NCBI GenBank assembly: GCA_015062605.1
Contig: SUUI01000011.1
Span: 1 to 50,575, forward strand
Length of the DNA stretch: 50,575 bases
Source of the DNA: Eggerthellaceae bacterium
GTDB lineage: Bacteria; Actinomycetota; Coriobacteriia; Coriobacteriales; Eggerthellaceae
Direction: 5' to 3'
A program made the translations under genes and the position numbers. The notes beneath the pieces were generated by a model, which did not search any database, was not told the DNA's origin, and was given only the letters and a program-made list of their open reading frames with translations. Below, piece by piece: positions 7,684 through 18,845 of this stretch (position 1 is the first letter of the stretch; each line of letters starts with the position of its first letter).

Positions 7684-7954
7684 GGTGCACCTCGTCAGCA
7701 ACAACGGCTGCGTCATCCTCGTCTTCCAGACTGAAATCCTTAAACAGGCGCGCAAGGACAACGCTGGAAACGATAGCGGCAATCCATGTTCCGAACAGCC
7801 CGCCTATCACCCATAAAGGCACATGGAACACTTGCACGTCAAGACCGGCGAGCCCGAACCCGCACGCAAGCCAAACGATAATGACAAACACCAGTGCACC
7901 AAGCGTCATCAACGCTTCATGGTTGGTTTGGCGTAGTTTTTCCCCGTATTTCAT
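7676..7954 (-). CDS. yhdT: YhdT-family small membrane protein
   Basis: A 92-residue protein with two hydrophobic segments (about 15-40 and 46-70) separated by a short loop, then an acidic tail. Length, topology and the position directly before a PanF-like gene match the YhdT family (DUF997), thought to assist the pantothenate symporter. Its start overlaps the stop of the upstream gene by 4 nt (ATGA) and its own stop overlaps panF by 8 nt, so the three genes are translationally linked. Confidence 0.8.
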   Translation of the reverse strand: MKYGEKLRQTNHEALMTLGALVFVIIVWLACGFGLAGLDVQVFHVPLWVIGGLFGTWIAAIVSSVVLARLFKDFSLEDEDDAAVVADEVHHE

Positions 7955-8568
7955 TCGTCGTTCAAACCTAGTTTCTCATCCCAATCGGTATCGCTGAGCT
8001 TTTGGGCGGCTCGAGTGCTCGCTTCACCCAATCGGGAAAGCAAGCCGCCGGTGGTCTTCTTAGTCACCTTGGAAATCTTATCCGTAGCGGCTTCGGCCTT
8101 CTCCTCGAATTTAGAGATCTCGCGACCGCTGAACTCACGTTGGCCTTGCGCTGCGAGGGTCACACCGCCCACGGCCATAAGCGTTGTGGGCGCAACGGGG
8201 ATGACAACCAGAGGGACAGCCGCTGCTGCGAGAGCACCGCCAGCCACCATTTTGGCAGCACCTTTGACCTTGGCGCCTGCCGATATTGGCGCCTTTTCCG
8301 ACTTTTCGCTGTCGTCTATGATTATTTGCTGGTCTTCGGGCTCTTCGAATCCATCGTATCCTTCAAGCTGCGCGGACTCTGCTAGAGCGTCCTCGTCTTC
8401 TGCGGGCACCGCTTCTACCAGCGCTTCCGCATCCTCGACCCATTCAGCCAACGCATCCTCTTGCGAAGCGAACACATCAGCTTCCTCTGCGATTTCAAGC
8501 ACGGGTTGCTCTTCGCTCAGCTGGAAGTCTTCGGGTAATTCTTGCCCCGTCGTCAACTCTTCTGCCAT
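7951..8568 (-). CDS. Acidic hypothetical protein with central hydrophobic segment
   Basis: 205 residues, no family recognised. Residues 1-95 are strongly acidic and low in complexity (many Glu, Asp, Ala). Residues about 108-138 are glycine/alanine/valine-rich and hydrophobic (KMVAGGALAAAAVPLVVIPV) and may form a membrane hairpin. The last 65 residues are charged and helical (EEKAEAATDKISKVTKK). A clear AAGGGGACAAC ribosome site precedes the ATG. It lies 46 bp after gyrA with no terminator between, and overlaps yhdT by 4 nt, so it may be co-transcribed with both. A membrane-associated role is inferred; no function is proposed. Confidence 0.7.
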   Translation of the reverse strand: MAEELTTGQELPEDFQLSEEQPVLEIAEEADVFASQEDALAEWVEDAEALVEAVPAEDEDALAESAQLEGYDGFEEPEDQQIIIDDSEKSEKAPISAGAKVKGAAKMVAGGALAAAAVPLVVIPVAPTTLMAVGGVTLAAQGQREFSGREISKFEEKAEAATDKISKVTKKTTGGLLSRLGEASTRAAQKLSDTDWDEKLGLNDE

Positions 8569-8614
8569 GTTGTCCCCTTGTTCAACGTGGTCGAATCGTT
8601 ACGATTCCCAAGCC

Positions 8615-11338
8615 TTAGTCGTCTGGATTACCCGTCGCAAGCGCGCTGACGCGATCGCCTTCGCTCACGTCCATAACCCTTACGCCCTGCGTGGAGCGAC
8701 CAAGCTTGCTAATCCCCTTCACAGGCGTACGCACTACAACGCCGCCTTCGGTGATGATCATCGCTTCGTCAAATTCGTTAACAATGCGCATTACCACGAG
8801 CTGGCCCTTTTTCTCGGTCATCGTGATGGTGAACACGCCCTGTCCGCCGCGATGGTGCTCCGGGTATTCCTCGATGGCGGTGCGTTTTCCGTAACCTTTG
8901 TCGGTAATAACGAGCAGCTCGGTTTTCGGCTTCGCAATTTCCATACCAAGCACGCGAGACCCTTCTCGCACCTTCATGCCGTGTACGCCTGTGGTGTCGC
9001 GGCCCATTGCGCGAGCTTCGCCCTCATCCCACAGGATCGCCTTGCCGTCGGAAGAGACCATGACTATCTTGTCGCCCTTCGAAACGCGGCGCACCGCGAT
9101 CAGGCGATCGTCTTCTTTGAGGTTGATGGCGATAAGACCATCTCTGCGCGTACGGTCGTAGAGATTCATTGAGGTCTTCTTCACCATTCCCTGCTCCGTT
9201 GCGAACATCAGGAACTCGTCTTTAGGGAAGTCCTTGGTCGAGATGACGGCCGCGATCTTCTCGCCCTTCTTGAGTTGGAGAAGATTGACGATGGCGGTGC
9301 CGCGCGCGTGACGCGTTGCCTCGGGAATCTCATAGACCTTAAGCCGGTAAACCAATCCGAGCGTGCTGAAGAAGAGCATGTAATCGTGCGTACTGGCAAC
9401 GAATAGCTGGTCGACGAAGTCTCCATCTTTAAGGTTTACTCCCTGCAAGCCCTTACCGCCGCGCTTCTGGGCGCGGTACGTGGTGACAGGAAGGCGCTTG
9501 ATGTAGCCCGCACGCGTTACCGTGACCGCCATGTTCTCCTCAGCGATCAAATCCTCGACGTTGATCTCCTTCGCATCGGCTGCGAGCTTGGTCTTGCGTG
9601 CTGTTCCGAACTTCTTCTTGACTTCCATCAGCTCGTCTTTGATGATGTCACGAACCAAATCGATGTCGGCAAGGACCGCCTTGTAGAAATCGATCCTCTT
9701 ACGCAATTCGGCAAGTTCGTTCTCGATCTTGTCACGCTCAAGACCGGTAAGCCTTCTTAGCTTCATTTCAAGGATGGCATCGGTTTGCTTCTTGGACAGG
9801 CCGAACCTCTCCATCAATCGCTTGGATGCCTCTTGGTCGGTCTGGGAGCTGCGGATGATCTGGATGACCTCATCGATGTTATCGAGCGCAATGATGTAGC
9901 CATCAAGGATATGGGCGCGTTCCTCTGCCTTGTTGAGCTCGTACTGCGTACGACGAATGATGACATCCTCTTGGTGGAGGATGTAGTAATGCAGCATCTC
10001 CTTGAGCGTCAACACGCGAGGCACGCCGTCTACTAGGGCGAGCATGATGACACCGAAACCGACCTGCATGTTCGTATGCTTATAGAGTTTGTTGAGAACA
10101 ACCTGAGGGATCGCATTAGCTTTCAAGTCGATGATGATATCGATGCCATGTCGATCCGCGCCGTCATGGATGTTGCTGATCTCCGGCAGCTTCTTTTCGC
10201 GCACGAGCTCGCCGAGACGCTCGAGGAGCTTTTGACGATTAACCTGGTACGGGATCTCCTTAACGATGATGGAGTAGCGGCCGTTCTTCTTTTCTTCGAT
10301 TTCGCACTTGGAGCGGATGGTGATCGATCCGCGACCTGTGGTATACGCATCGACGATGCCCTGACGGCCCATGATCAACCCGCCAGTCGGGAAATCAGGT
10401 CCGGGCAGCACCGTCATCAGATCCTCGACTGTCGCATCAGGGTTATCGATAAGCATGCATACTGCATCGATGGTCTCGCCGAGATTATGCGGCGGGATGT
10501 TCGTTGCCATGCCGACCGCAATACCTGCTGAACCGTTAACCAAAAGGTTTGGAAAGCGTGCTGGCAGAACCGTCGGCTCCTCAAGGCTTTCGTCGTAGTT
10601 AGGTTGGAAATCTACAGTTTCCTTGTCGAGGTCGCGCAAAAGCTCCATCGCTGCCTTATCAAGACGCGCCTCTGTATAGCGCATGGCAGCCGGGCTATCG
10701 CCGTCAATGCTTCCGAAGTTTCCGTGACCATCGATCAATGGGACGCGCATCGAGAAAGGCTGGGCTAAACGCACCATGGTGTCATACACGGCCGCATCGC
10801 CATGCGGATGATACTTGCCGATGACGTCGCCGACCGTACGTGCGGATTTCATATGGGGACGATTCGGCGTGTAGCCTGATTCGTTCATGGCATACAAGAT
10901 GCGCCTATGAACAGGCTTCAAGCCATCGCGCACATCTGGAAGAGCACGTGACACGATAACGCTCATCGAATACTCGAGGAAGGACGCCTGCATCTCTTTA
11001 CCGAGATACGCGCTGCGAACGATGGTGCCATTGCCACCGTTTGCGTCCTCGACGACTTCGCCATGCGCAGTCGGCATGTCAACTATGAGCGCCTGCGCTT
11101 TCATTTCCTCAGACGAAGCCTGCATCATCCTGCCATGACGGCCATGGCTTCCTTCGTCCTCTTCTTCGTCTTCGTCAGCATCATCGAAATCGTCCTGGCC
11201 TGCCTTCGCATGACGACCACCACGTTTTGCGAGTGCTGAATCTTCGGGGAATTCGTCTTCGTCGAGCGATTCGATTTCTTCGAAGTCGTCAGACTGCCCC
11301 ATGTCTTCGGGTTGGTTCTTCTTGATATCATCAGCCAT
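8615..11338 (-). CDS. gyrA: DNA gyrase subunit A
   Basis: 907 residues. GyrA breaks and rejoins DNA in the gyrase complex, introducing negative supercoils with ATP hydrolysed by GyrB. Catalytic Tyr221 lies in [10 protein letters not shown] (Tyr122 in E. coli), and the GyrA box is present as [11 protein letters not shown], marking it as gyrase rather than topoisomerase IV. The first 100 residues are an acidic extension absent from E. coli GyrA (runs of Asp and Glu). In the quinolone-determining region the residue matching E. coli Ser83 is Ala182 ([10 protein letters not shown]) while Asp186 (Asp87) is kept. AAGGAGG fixes the start, 12 bp after gyrB, so the two are one operon. Confidence 0.97.
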   Translation of the reverse strand: MADDIKKNQPEDMGQSDDFEEIESLDEDEFPEDSALAKRGGRHAKAGQDDFDDADEDEEEDEGSHGRHGRMMQASSEEMKAQALIVDMPTAHGEVVEDANGGNGTIVRSAYLGKEMQASFLEYSMSVIVSRALPDVRDGLKPVHRRILYAMNESGYTPNRPHMKSARTVGDVIGKYHPHGDAAVYDTMVRLAQPFSMRVPLIDGHGNFGSIDGDSPAAMRYTEARLDKAAMELLRDLDKETVDFQPNYDESLEEPTVLPARFPNLLVNGSAGIAVGMATNIPPHNLGETIDAVCMLIDNPDATVEDLMTVLPGPDFPTGGLIMGRQGIVDAYTTGRGSITIRSKCEIEEKKNGRYSIIVKEIPYQVNRQKLLERLGELVREKKLPEISNIHDGADRHGIDIIIDLKANAIPQVVLNKLYKHTNMQVGFGVIMLALVDGVPRVLTLKEMLHYYILHQEDVIIRRTQYELNKAEERAHILDGYIIALDNIDEVIQIIRSSQTDQEASKRLMERFGLSKKQTDAILEMKLRRLTGLERDKIENELAELRKRIDFYKAVLADIDLVRDIIKDELMEVKKKFGTARKTKLAADAKEINVEDLIAEENMAVTVTRAGYIKRLPVTTYRAQKRGGKGLQGVNLKDGDFVDQLFVASTHDYMLFFSTLGLVYRLKVYEIPEATRHARGTAIVNLLQLKKGEKIAAVISTKDFPKDEFLMFATEQGMVKKTSMNLYDRTRRDGLIAINLKEDDRLIAVRRVSKGDKIVMVSSDGKAILWDEGEARAMGRDTTGVHGMKVREGSRVLGMEIAKPKTELLVITDKGYGKRTAIEEYPEHHRGGQGVFTITMTEKKGQLVVMRIVNEFDEAMIITEGGVVVRTPVKGISKLGRSTQGVRVMDVSEGDRVSALATGNPDD

Positions 11339-11350
11339 GGGAAATCCTCC

Positions 11351-13376
<2,026 letters not shown>

Positions 13377-13383
13377 AGTATTA

Positions 13384-13392
13384 ATTATAGCA
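13384..13392 (-). promoter_or_regulatory. gyrB extended -10 promoter
   Basis: On the minus strand TGCTATAAT forms an extended -10 element (TGn plus perfect TATAAT). No good -35 hexamer is seen, which extended -10 promoters tolerate. It lies about 72 bp upstream of the gyrB start. Confidence 0.6.
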
Positions 13393-13482
13393 TAGATAAG
13401 ACTAAAAAATAGCCCATTTAAGATATTTGAAACGGCGAATGAATACTTATTTAAGGTAAAAATGATAAAAATATCAAAAAAA

Positions 13483-14022
13483 TTAATTATGTGTTTCTAG
13501 ATTGGCTCTCATGGCTTTAGAGAAGGATTGGGCCACTCGTTGATCCTCTATAAGTTCGGTTGCTGCTTCGACGGCAGCTTCTTGACCTTCGTCGAGTGGG
13601 TGATGCGTTTGTGTAAAGTATACAAGATATTGTGGGTTATCGTATTCAATATCCTCTATCTCCACAAAAGGATGGTGTTTTTTCATATTTCCACGTGATG
13701 CGACAAAACGCGCGGATTGAATCTCTTCCCCTTGTGAGAACAAAGCAACCTTGATGAATTCCTGTCGTGCGTCCAAATCTGCTCTTATAAGGCTGTCATC
13801 TGCATATATGATCAGTTCTTTATCGTTTGTTTCTTTGTCTTTTAATATGTAGACGGCATTGATATGCGAAAGGATATAAGAGGCTTTTTCTTTGTAAACC
13901 TGCTCGATTGCCTGCCTAAACAAACCCTGTACGATTAATGCACGTCGCATTTTTAGAGCTGCTTCACCTTTTATGGGAAGCTCATTGAATACGGTCTGGA
14001 GTTTATCTTGCAATGAGTTCAT
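13483..14022 (-). CDS. dciA: DUF721/DciA-family protein, predicted helicase loader
   Basis: 179 residues. In actinobacteria the gene following recF in the dnaA cluster encodes a DUF721 protein, and DciA of this family loads or regulates the replicative helicase DnaB where DnaC/DnaI are absent. Position and size match. The N-terminal half has the pattern of a small KH-like domain (ILSHINAVYILKDKE ... LIIYADDSLIRADLDARQEFI), while the C-terminal 60 residues are a charged tail. Sequence similarity to better-known DciA is weak by eye, so the name rests largely on location. It is 38 bp downstream of recF on the same strand. Confidence 0.7.
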   Translation of the reverse strand: MNSLQDKLQTVFNELPIKGEAALKMRRALIVQGLFRQAIEQVYKEKASYILSHINAVYILKDKETNDKELIIYADDSLIRADLDARQEFIKVALFSQGEEIQSARFVASRGNMKKHHPFVEIEDIEYDNPQYLVYFTQTHHPLDEGQEAAVEAATELIEDQRVAQSFSKAMRANLETHN

Positions 14023-14060
14023 GGTATTACCGGGAAGTTCGGTTTCGTTTTCTCTGCTTT

Positions 14061-15167
14061 CTATGATAAAGGAAGATAAACCGGTTGGATCTTTTCTGTT
14101 GATAAATCATCGAAATATGCAAGGGTCGTCGTTGTAATGAAAACCTGGGTTTCTTCAGGGATGAACCTCATTAGTTCTTTTCGCCTTTTCGCATCGAGCT
14201 CGCTCATCACATCATCAAGGAGAAGAATTGGGCGTTGATGGAGAAGCTCTTCTATCAGCGCGAGTTCTGCCATTCGATAAGCTAATACGATTGATCGCTG
14301 TTGTCCCTGGCTTCCGTATAAGGTTGCATCCTTCCCATTTAGATAATAATGAATCGTATCGAGATGAGGTCCAACCAAGCATCGTTGTCGTTTCTTTTCC
14401 TCTCCACGATGCTCATTGAGAGCCTTCTGTATTTCATTACGAGCATAACTAGGATCGTATCTCTCTATAGGTCCCGTATTTGGCTTTTCTTCCCATGATG
14501 GGGTGAAACCCATTGTCAATGATTCCCGAGAAGAAGAGAGTTGAGAGTAATACTCATTGATAAAAGATGCGAACCTCATTAAAAAAGCGCTTCTATAACA
14601 TGTGAGCTGTGCGCCACAGGTAACTAGCATCTCATCTATTGCGTCTAAAAGAGTGTCGTTAGGGTTTTCTTTTAAAAGCTTGTTTTTATGCCGTAGTACA
14701 TTTTCGCAATCGCGTTTTATGATTCCGTAGTTTTTAGACAATTGAGAACCTAATCTATCAAATTCGCTCCTACGAATGCTTTGCGCTCCTTTTACAAGCG
14801 CCAAATCGTCTGGAGTGAAAATAACAGAGGGTATCAAACCTTTAAGATCCGACGAGTGTTTCTTCTTTCCATTCAGAAAATAGGATTTTCTGTCTTCTGA
14901 GATAACCAGATCTATTACCAAATCCCGCTGGTCGTCTTTTATATGAGCGCAAAGCTTGCTCTGTTCCTCTTTTTCTTTGATCAACTGTTGTAAAGAGGCG
15001 TGTCTGAAAGAGGAAAGAGAAGTGAGCAACTCTATCCCTTCGATGATGTTCGTCTTCCCTACAGCATTCTCTCCTATGAGAACAGTAATGGGAGAAACCA
15101 TCTCAAGATGGAAAGAATCATAATTCCTGAAATGGAAAAACGATAAGTCTTTGATTGTTAAAGACAT
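14061..15167 (-). CDS. recF: DNA replication and repair protein RecF
   Basis: 368 residues, typical length. RecF is an SMC-like ATPase that helps load RecA at single-strand gaps through RecOR. Walker A GENAVGKTN lies near residues 32-40, with the family opening LSFFHFRNYDSF. The ABC signature region GSQGQQRS and Walker B LLLDDVMSELD are near the C-terminus. The start is 8 bp after dnaN, so the two are co-transcribed. Placement between dnaN and dciA is the classic actinobacterial order. Confidence 0.96.
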   Translation of the reverse strand: MSLTIKDLSFFHFRNYDSFHLEMVSPITVLIGENAVGKTNIIEGIELLTSLSSFRHASLQQLIKEKEEQSKLCAHIKDDQRDLVIDLVISEDRKSYFLNGKKKHSSDLKGLIPSVIFTPDDLALVKGAQSIRRSEFDRLGSQLSKNYGIIKRDCENVLRHKNKLLKENPNDTLLDAIDEMLVTCGAQLTCYRSAFLMRFASFINEYYSQLSSSRESLTMGFTPSWEEKPNTGPIERYDPSYARNEIQKALNEHRGEEKKRQRCLVGPHLDTIHYYLNGKDATLYGSQGQQRSIVLAYRMAELALIEELLHQRPILLLDDVMSELDAKRRKELMRFIPEETQVFITTTTLAYFDDLSTEKIQPVYLPLS

Positions 15168-15175
15168 CGGACTCC

Positions 15176-16279
15176 CTAAGAAATGCGGACAGGCATTACT
15201 AGGTAAATGTATTCATCGGTCTGTGGTGTTTTAAAGATACCTGGTTTCAAGGGTGATGTGGTTTCAAGCGCTAACTCGTCAACTCCTGAAGCAGTTAATC
15301 CATCGATAACGTATGCACTATTAAATGCAATCTCTATCGGTTCTCCTTCTGCTTTGCAGATAACGGACTCATTGACTGATCCGATATCTTGGGCCGAAGA
15401 AGAAATATTCGTAATGCCTGATTGGCAGTTGACCGTGAACTTAACGGGAGTTATTGCGGTTCCCATAAGAGAAGCACGTTTTACGGATGCAGTTAAATCA
15501 TCTCGGTTGAAAACAACTCGCGTTGTATATGTGTCGGGGATCAATCGACGATAATTCGGGAATTTACCTTCTATACGACGATTGATGCAAATAACATTCT
15601 GATATGTAATGATGATTTGATTTTCAGAAAGAGAAAGAACAACTGCATCGTCGGTTTTGTTCATTCCTATAACATCATTGAGAAAGTCGGTGGCAATAAT
15701 CGCAGAAAATGGCTCTTCAATCGAATCTTTCAGTTTCTGCTGTGCGATTGCAAGACGATAGGAATCTGAAGCAACCAGTTTGATGATATCTTCTTCTATC
15801 TCGATTAAAACTCCTGGAGGAATCATGTGGTTATCGTCACGTGCGGCAACGCGGATAACCTTCTTTGCCATAGATGTTAGAAGTGTGAAAGGCAGTTCAA
15901 CACTTTGGACTACGGCAACTTCTGGAAAAGCAGGAAAATCGTTCGCATCGAGAGCACGTACATTGAATGAAGCATCTTTGCAATCGATACTCATAGAATC
16001 ATTCGATGAAGAAGAAATCTGAACAGAGGCATCGGGGAGATTTTTGATGATGTCGTTCAGCAATTTTCCCGGAGCAACGATTTCGCCAGATTCTTCAACA
16101 AGAGCCTTTGCAGTATATTGGACTGAAGATTCGAGGTTTGTTGCTTGGAAAACCACATTGTCGTTTATAGCCTTAATGTAAATCCCGGAAAGGATAGGTA
16201 GCGTAGATCTCGTAGATAGAGCCTTCGAAACAATACTCAGAGCATTTGATAATTCGTTTTGGTTAATACTGAATCTCAT
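15176..16279 (-). CDS. dnaN: DNA polymerase III sliding clamp (beta subunit)
   Basis: 367 residues, usual size for the three-domain clamp that encircles DNA and tethers polymerase III. The N-terminus (MRFSINQNELSNALSIVSKALSTRSTLPILSGI) and the C-terminal YIYLVMPVRIS, which forms part of the partner-binding cleft, are characteristic. A GTAGGAGAA ribosome site precedes the start. The 197-bp gap to dnaA contains an AT-rich leader and a GGTTATAACC palindrome (16316-16325) but no DnaA box of the type seen at the origin. Confidence 0.97.
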   Translation of the reverse strand: MRFSINQNELSNALSIVSKALSTRSTLPILSGIYIKAINDNVVFQATNLESSVQYTAKALVEESGEIVAPGKLLNDIIKNLPDASVQISSSSNDSMSIDCKDASFNVRALDANDFPAFPEVAVVQSVELPFTLLTSMAKKVIRVAARDDNHMIPPGVLIEIEEDIIKLVASDSYRLAIAQQKLKDSIEEPFSAIIATDFLNDVIGMNKTDDAVVLSLSENQIIITYQNVICINRRIEGKFPNYRRLIPDTYTTRVVFNRDDLTASVKRASLMGTAITPVKFTVNCQSGITNISSSAQDIGSVNESVICKAEGEPIEIAFNSAYVIDGLTASGVDELALETTSPLKPGIFKTPQTDEYIYLVMPVRIS

Positions 16280-16476
16280 TTCTCCTACTTTCTTAAATAG
16301 ATAAAGAATAGTAATGGTTATAACCCCTGTTGATTGGTTGATAACTTCCTTTATCCCTTATCAGCTACCTGTTTTTCTCTTATATCAAATAGTAAGAATC
16401 TGCTCCATCTGTAAACAGTTGATTCTATGTCTTCCTTCTTCCATATTATTTAATAAGGAATTCCTCAACTTATTAA
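16280..16476. promoter_or_regulatory. dnaA-dnaN intergenic region
   Basis: 197 bp, AT-rich. It holds a perfect 10-bp palindrome GGTTATAACC (16316-16325) and, on the minus strand, a TGATATAAG element that could be an extended -10 for dnaN. No consensus DnaA boxes were seen, so I do not place the origin here. Confidence 0.4.
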
Positions 16477-17958
16477 CTATGCGTTGCGGATAAGATTTTT
16501 TATATTGTCTATCTCCTCGCGCATTTCTCTGCTTTCTTTCATTTTCTCTTCTACGTTTGTGACTGAATAGATAACCGTCGAATGATCTTTATTGAATTTA
16601 TCTCCGATGGCCTTGAATGGGAGGTCGAGCATTTCACGGCAGAGATAAAGTGCAACTTGCCGCGCATAGATGATATCACGTGTTCTTTTCTTCCCAATGA
16701 GGTCGCTATGGCTGACTTTGTAATACGATTCAACTTCCTTTTGAATGTCAGCTATGCTTAATCTCTTCGTTGGGCCGCTTGAATAATGATTCTCCAACAA
16801 GGTTTTAACTTCATCGATCGAGATATCCGTTTTTCCAAACGAGGTCATTTGGAAAATTACTTTCGTAATCGCTGCTTTAAGTTCACGGATGTTAGAGGAT
16901 GAATTTTCTGCGATATAAAGCTGTATTTCAGGAGAAATATCGAAACGTGCGTTCGGGACTTCTTCTTTATATTCCTTTATGAATCCCTTTACTATCCCGA
17001 GCTTCGTTTCCACTTCCGGTGGTTGGATATCGAAAGTACCACCTTGATTGAAACGGCTCTTATATCGTTCGTCTATATCGATGTTTTTAGGTGCTCTGTC
17101 TGCTGAGAGAACAATTTGTTTTCCTTGGTTGGTGAGTTGATTGAAAATCTGGAAAACGATATCCAATGTCTGGGTTTTCCCTTGGAAAAATTGGACGTCG
17201 TCTATTAGCAGAACATCTGCGTTGATGTATTTCTTCTTAAAATTCTTATAGCTTGTTTTTTCTTTATCGTGTTGTATGACCGAATCGGTGTATTCATTCA
17301 AAAAATCATGTGAGTCAACATAAACGCATTTAAGATGAGGAAGATTCTCATTAATATAATGCTTGATAGCGCATAGTAAATGCGTTTTACCTAAACCGCT
17401 CTTACCATAGATGAAAAGCGGATTAAGATGCGATTTTCCCGGTGTCTCCGCAACCGCAACAGCAGTTGAATAAGCCATCCTATTCGAGTCTCCGATAACG
17501 AAATTCTCGAATGTATAGCTGGCCATTTGATTGTTACCTAGGTCATCTGAATTTGTTTGTATATTCGTTTGGTTCGTTAATTCAGATTTGTTTATCTGCT
17601 GGGACTCCTTTTTATATTGTGAAGAAGGCTTCTTTTCTTGACGGTCTTGCGTAGGGGCGCCCGCACTTGCAAACGAGCTCTCCCCTTCTGATTCCTCCGT
17701 TTTCTCTATTTCAATGAGAACAGAAAAGGGAACTCCGTATAAGGCCTGAAGAGATATCTTAATGATATCGAGATAATGGGTCTCTATCCATGTTTTGATG
17801 AAATCGTTATCAGTTGTGAGCATCAAGAAGCCAGGACTCATGGCCTGAGGACGCAAGCGTGAGAAAATAGCGTTTATCTGTGCAGGATCGATATTATCTA
17901 AGCTCTTTATATGGGCGCAAACATCATCCCATTGTTGTTGTAATTCTTTACTATTCAT
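16477..17958 (-). CDS. dnaA: Chromosomal replication initiator DnaA
   Basis: 493 residues. DnaA binds DnaA boxes at oriC, oligomerises with ATP and melts the origin. Domain I covers about residues 1-85. Domain II is a Gln/Asn/Ser-rich linker (about 90-145). Domain III carries Walker A GKSGLGKT (185-192) and Walker B LLIDDVQF (250-257). Domain IV contains the DnaA-box recognition signature KDHSTVIYSV starting near residue 457. The ribosome site is poor, with only weak purine content before the ATG at 17958. A TATACT -10 and an inverted repeat lie just upstream, and the next gene upstream encodes a winged-helix ATPase. Confidence 0.98.
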   Translation of the reverse strand: MNSKELQQQWDDVCAHIKSLDNIDPAQINAIFSRLRPQAMSPGFLMLTTDNDFIKTWIETHYLDIIKISLQALYGVPFSVLIEIEKTEESEGESSFASAGAPTQDRQEKKPSSQYKKESQQINKSELTNQTNIQTNSDDLGNNQMASYTFENFVIGDSNRMAYSTAVAVAETPGKSHLNPLFIYGKSGLGKTHLLCAIKHYINENLPHLKCVYVDSHDFLNEYTDSVIQHDKEKTSYKNFKKKYINADVLLIDDVQFFQGKTQTLDIVFQIFNQLTNQGKQIVLSADRAPKNIDIDERYKSRFNQGGTFDIQPPEVETKLGIVKGFIKEYKEEVPNARFDISPEIQLYIAENSSSNIRELKAAITKVIFQMTSFGKTDISIDEVKTLLENHYSSGPTKRLSIADIQKEVESYYKVSHSDLIGKKRTRDIIYARQVALYLCREMLDLPFKAIGDKFNKDHSTVIYSVTNVEEKMKESREMREEIDNIKNLIRNA

Positions 17959-17978
17959 CTATATGCCAATCTGCGATG

Positions 17979-18010
17979 ATTCGGTAGTTGAGGGTCCTAG
18001 TATACCGAAT
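17979..18010 (-). promoter_or_regulatory. dnaA promoter with overlapping inverted repeat
   Basis: On the minus strand TATACT (17999-18004) is a good -10, giving a start near 17992 and a leader of about 34 nt. ATTCGGTA (17979-17986) and TACCGAAT (18003-18010) are exact inverted 8-mers with centres 24 bp apart. They flank the predicted start point and the right arm overlaps the -10. This fits an operator that would block the dnaA promoter; the binding protein is unknown. Confidence 0.5.
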
Positions 18011-18059
18011 TTAAAGCGCGATTATTATGGTAAAGAAAACAATTTGACGAAAGAGAAAA

Positions 18060-18845
18060 TTAAGAGAGAGTTGAGGATATCTCTTTCCCATATTGTGTGA
18101 GAATTCGCTTTTGACGTGCTGTTTTTTCTACTATTCCGGCTTCTTCTAACTCAACGAGGGCCTTATGGGTGCTTGAAAGAGGAATATTCAAGAGATTTGT
18201 TATCTCAGTAACACCTAATGCATCTTCTATGGATAGAAGGTTGATGATTTGTCTCTGACGATCATTGAGGAACGGTACGGGAATACGGGTTTTGCCTTGA
18301 GCCGGATCGGTTGTTCGGTTTTGACTGAGGCTGATGGTGATTACCGCTCCTGTTGTAAGGTTATCTTCGATAGTGATGGTTCCATGTGAACTATTCAGAT
18401 ACTCCCTCACGATGGGGAGACCGGACCCTACACCGCGTATATACTCCTTCATTTGCGTAGTTGCTGAAGAGAAGCCGGGTAATTGGGCTTTATCCTTCTT
18501 TTCGATGCCAGGACCCTGATCGGCGAATCGAATCGTGTTTCCCTTATCGAGAATGGATACGATGATTTCTTTAAACTGTGCATGGATGAAATTCTCCGAA
18601 ACCTCACGAATAATCGTATAAGGCACTTTTCCACCCATTTGCTGTGCTTGGCTGTAAATGGCAACGGTGAGATTTTCTATAAATGTGTGCGTAGGTGCCG
18701 GAGAAACCTCCGTGATCTGAGGGGCAGAGAGAAAATCATCATAGCGTGCAATACGCGCAACGGTGTCAACGAAGCTGTAGTCAAAAGAACCCTGCTCTTG
18801 GGAAGAAGAGGCGTTTCCTAAAGTGTTTTCGTTTATCGTTTCCAT
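18060..18845 (-). CDS. GHKL ATPase domain plus winged-helix DNA-binding domain
   Basis: 261 residues, two domains. Residues about 55-175 form a histidine-kinase-like ATP-binding fold with an N box (EVSENFIHA, Glu81 and Asn85), G1 box DQGPGI (109-114) and G2 box GVGSGLPIV (138-146). There is no histidine phosphoacceptor domain, so it resembles anti-sigma/SpoIIAB-type ATPases more than sensor kinases. Residues about 193-255 form a winged helix (RQRQIINLLS ... GVTEITNLLNIPLSSTHKALVELEEAGIV), so ATP binding may be tied to DNA binding. It lies 101 bp upstream of dnaA on the same strand and borders the origin. Role unknown. The ribosome site is weak. Confidence 0.8.
   Translation of the reverse strand: METINENTLGNASSSQEQGSFDYSFVDTVARIARYDDFLSAPQITEVSPAPTHTFIENLTVAIYSQAQQMGGKVPYTIIREVSENFIHAQFKEIIVSILDKGNTIRFADQGPGIEKKDKAQLPGFSSATTQMKEYIRGVGSGLPIVREYLNSSHGTITIEDNLTTGAVITISLSQNRTTDPAQGKTRIPVPFLNDRQRQIINLLSIEDALGVTEITNLLNIPLSSTHKALVELEEAGIVEKTARQKRILTQYGKEISSTLS

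Noticed and set aside
8015-9172. 385-codon plus-strand open frame
   Set aside because: Antisense to gyrA and the acidic hypothetical gene; rich in Ser and Ala as expected for the complement of acidic codons.
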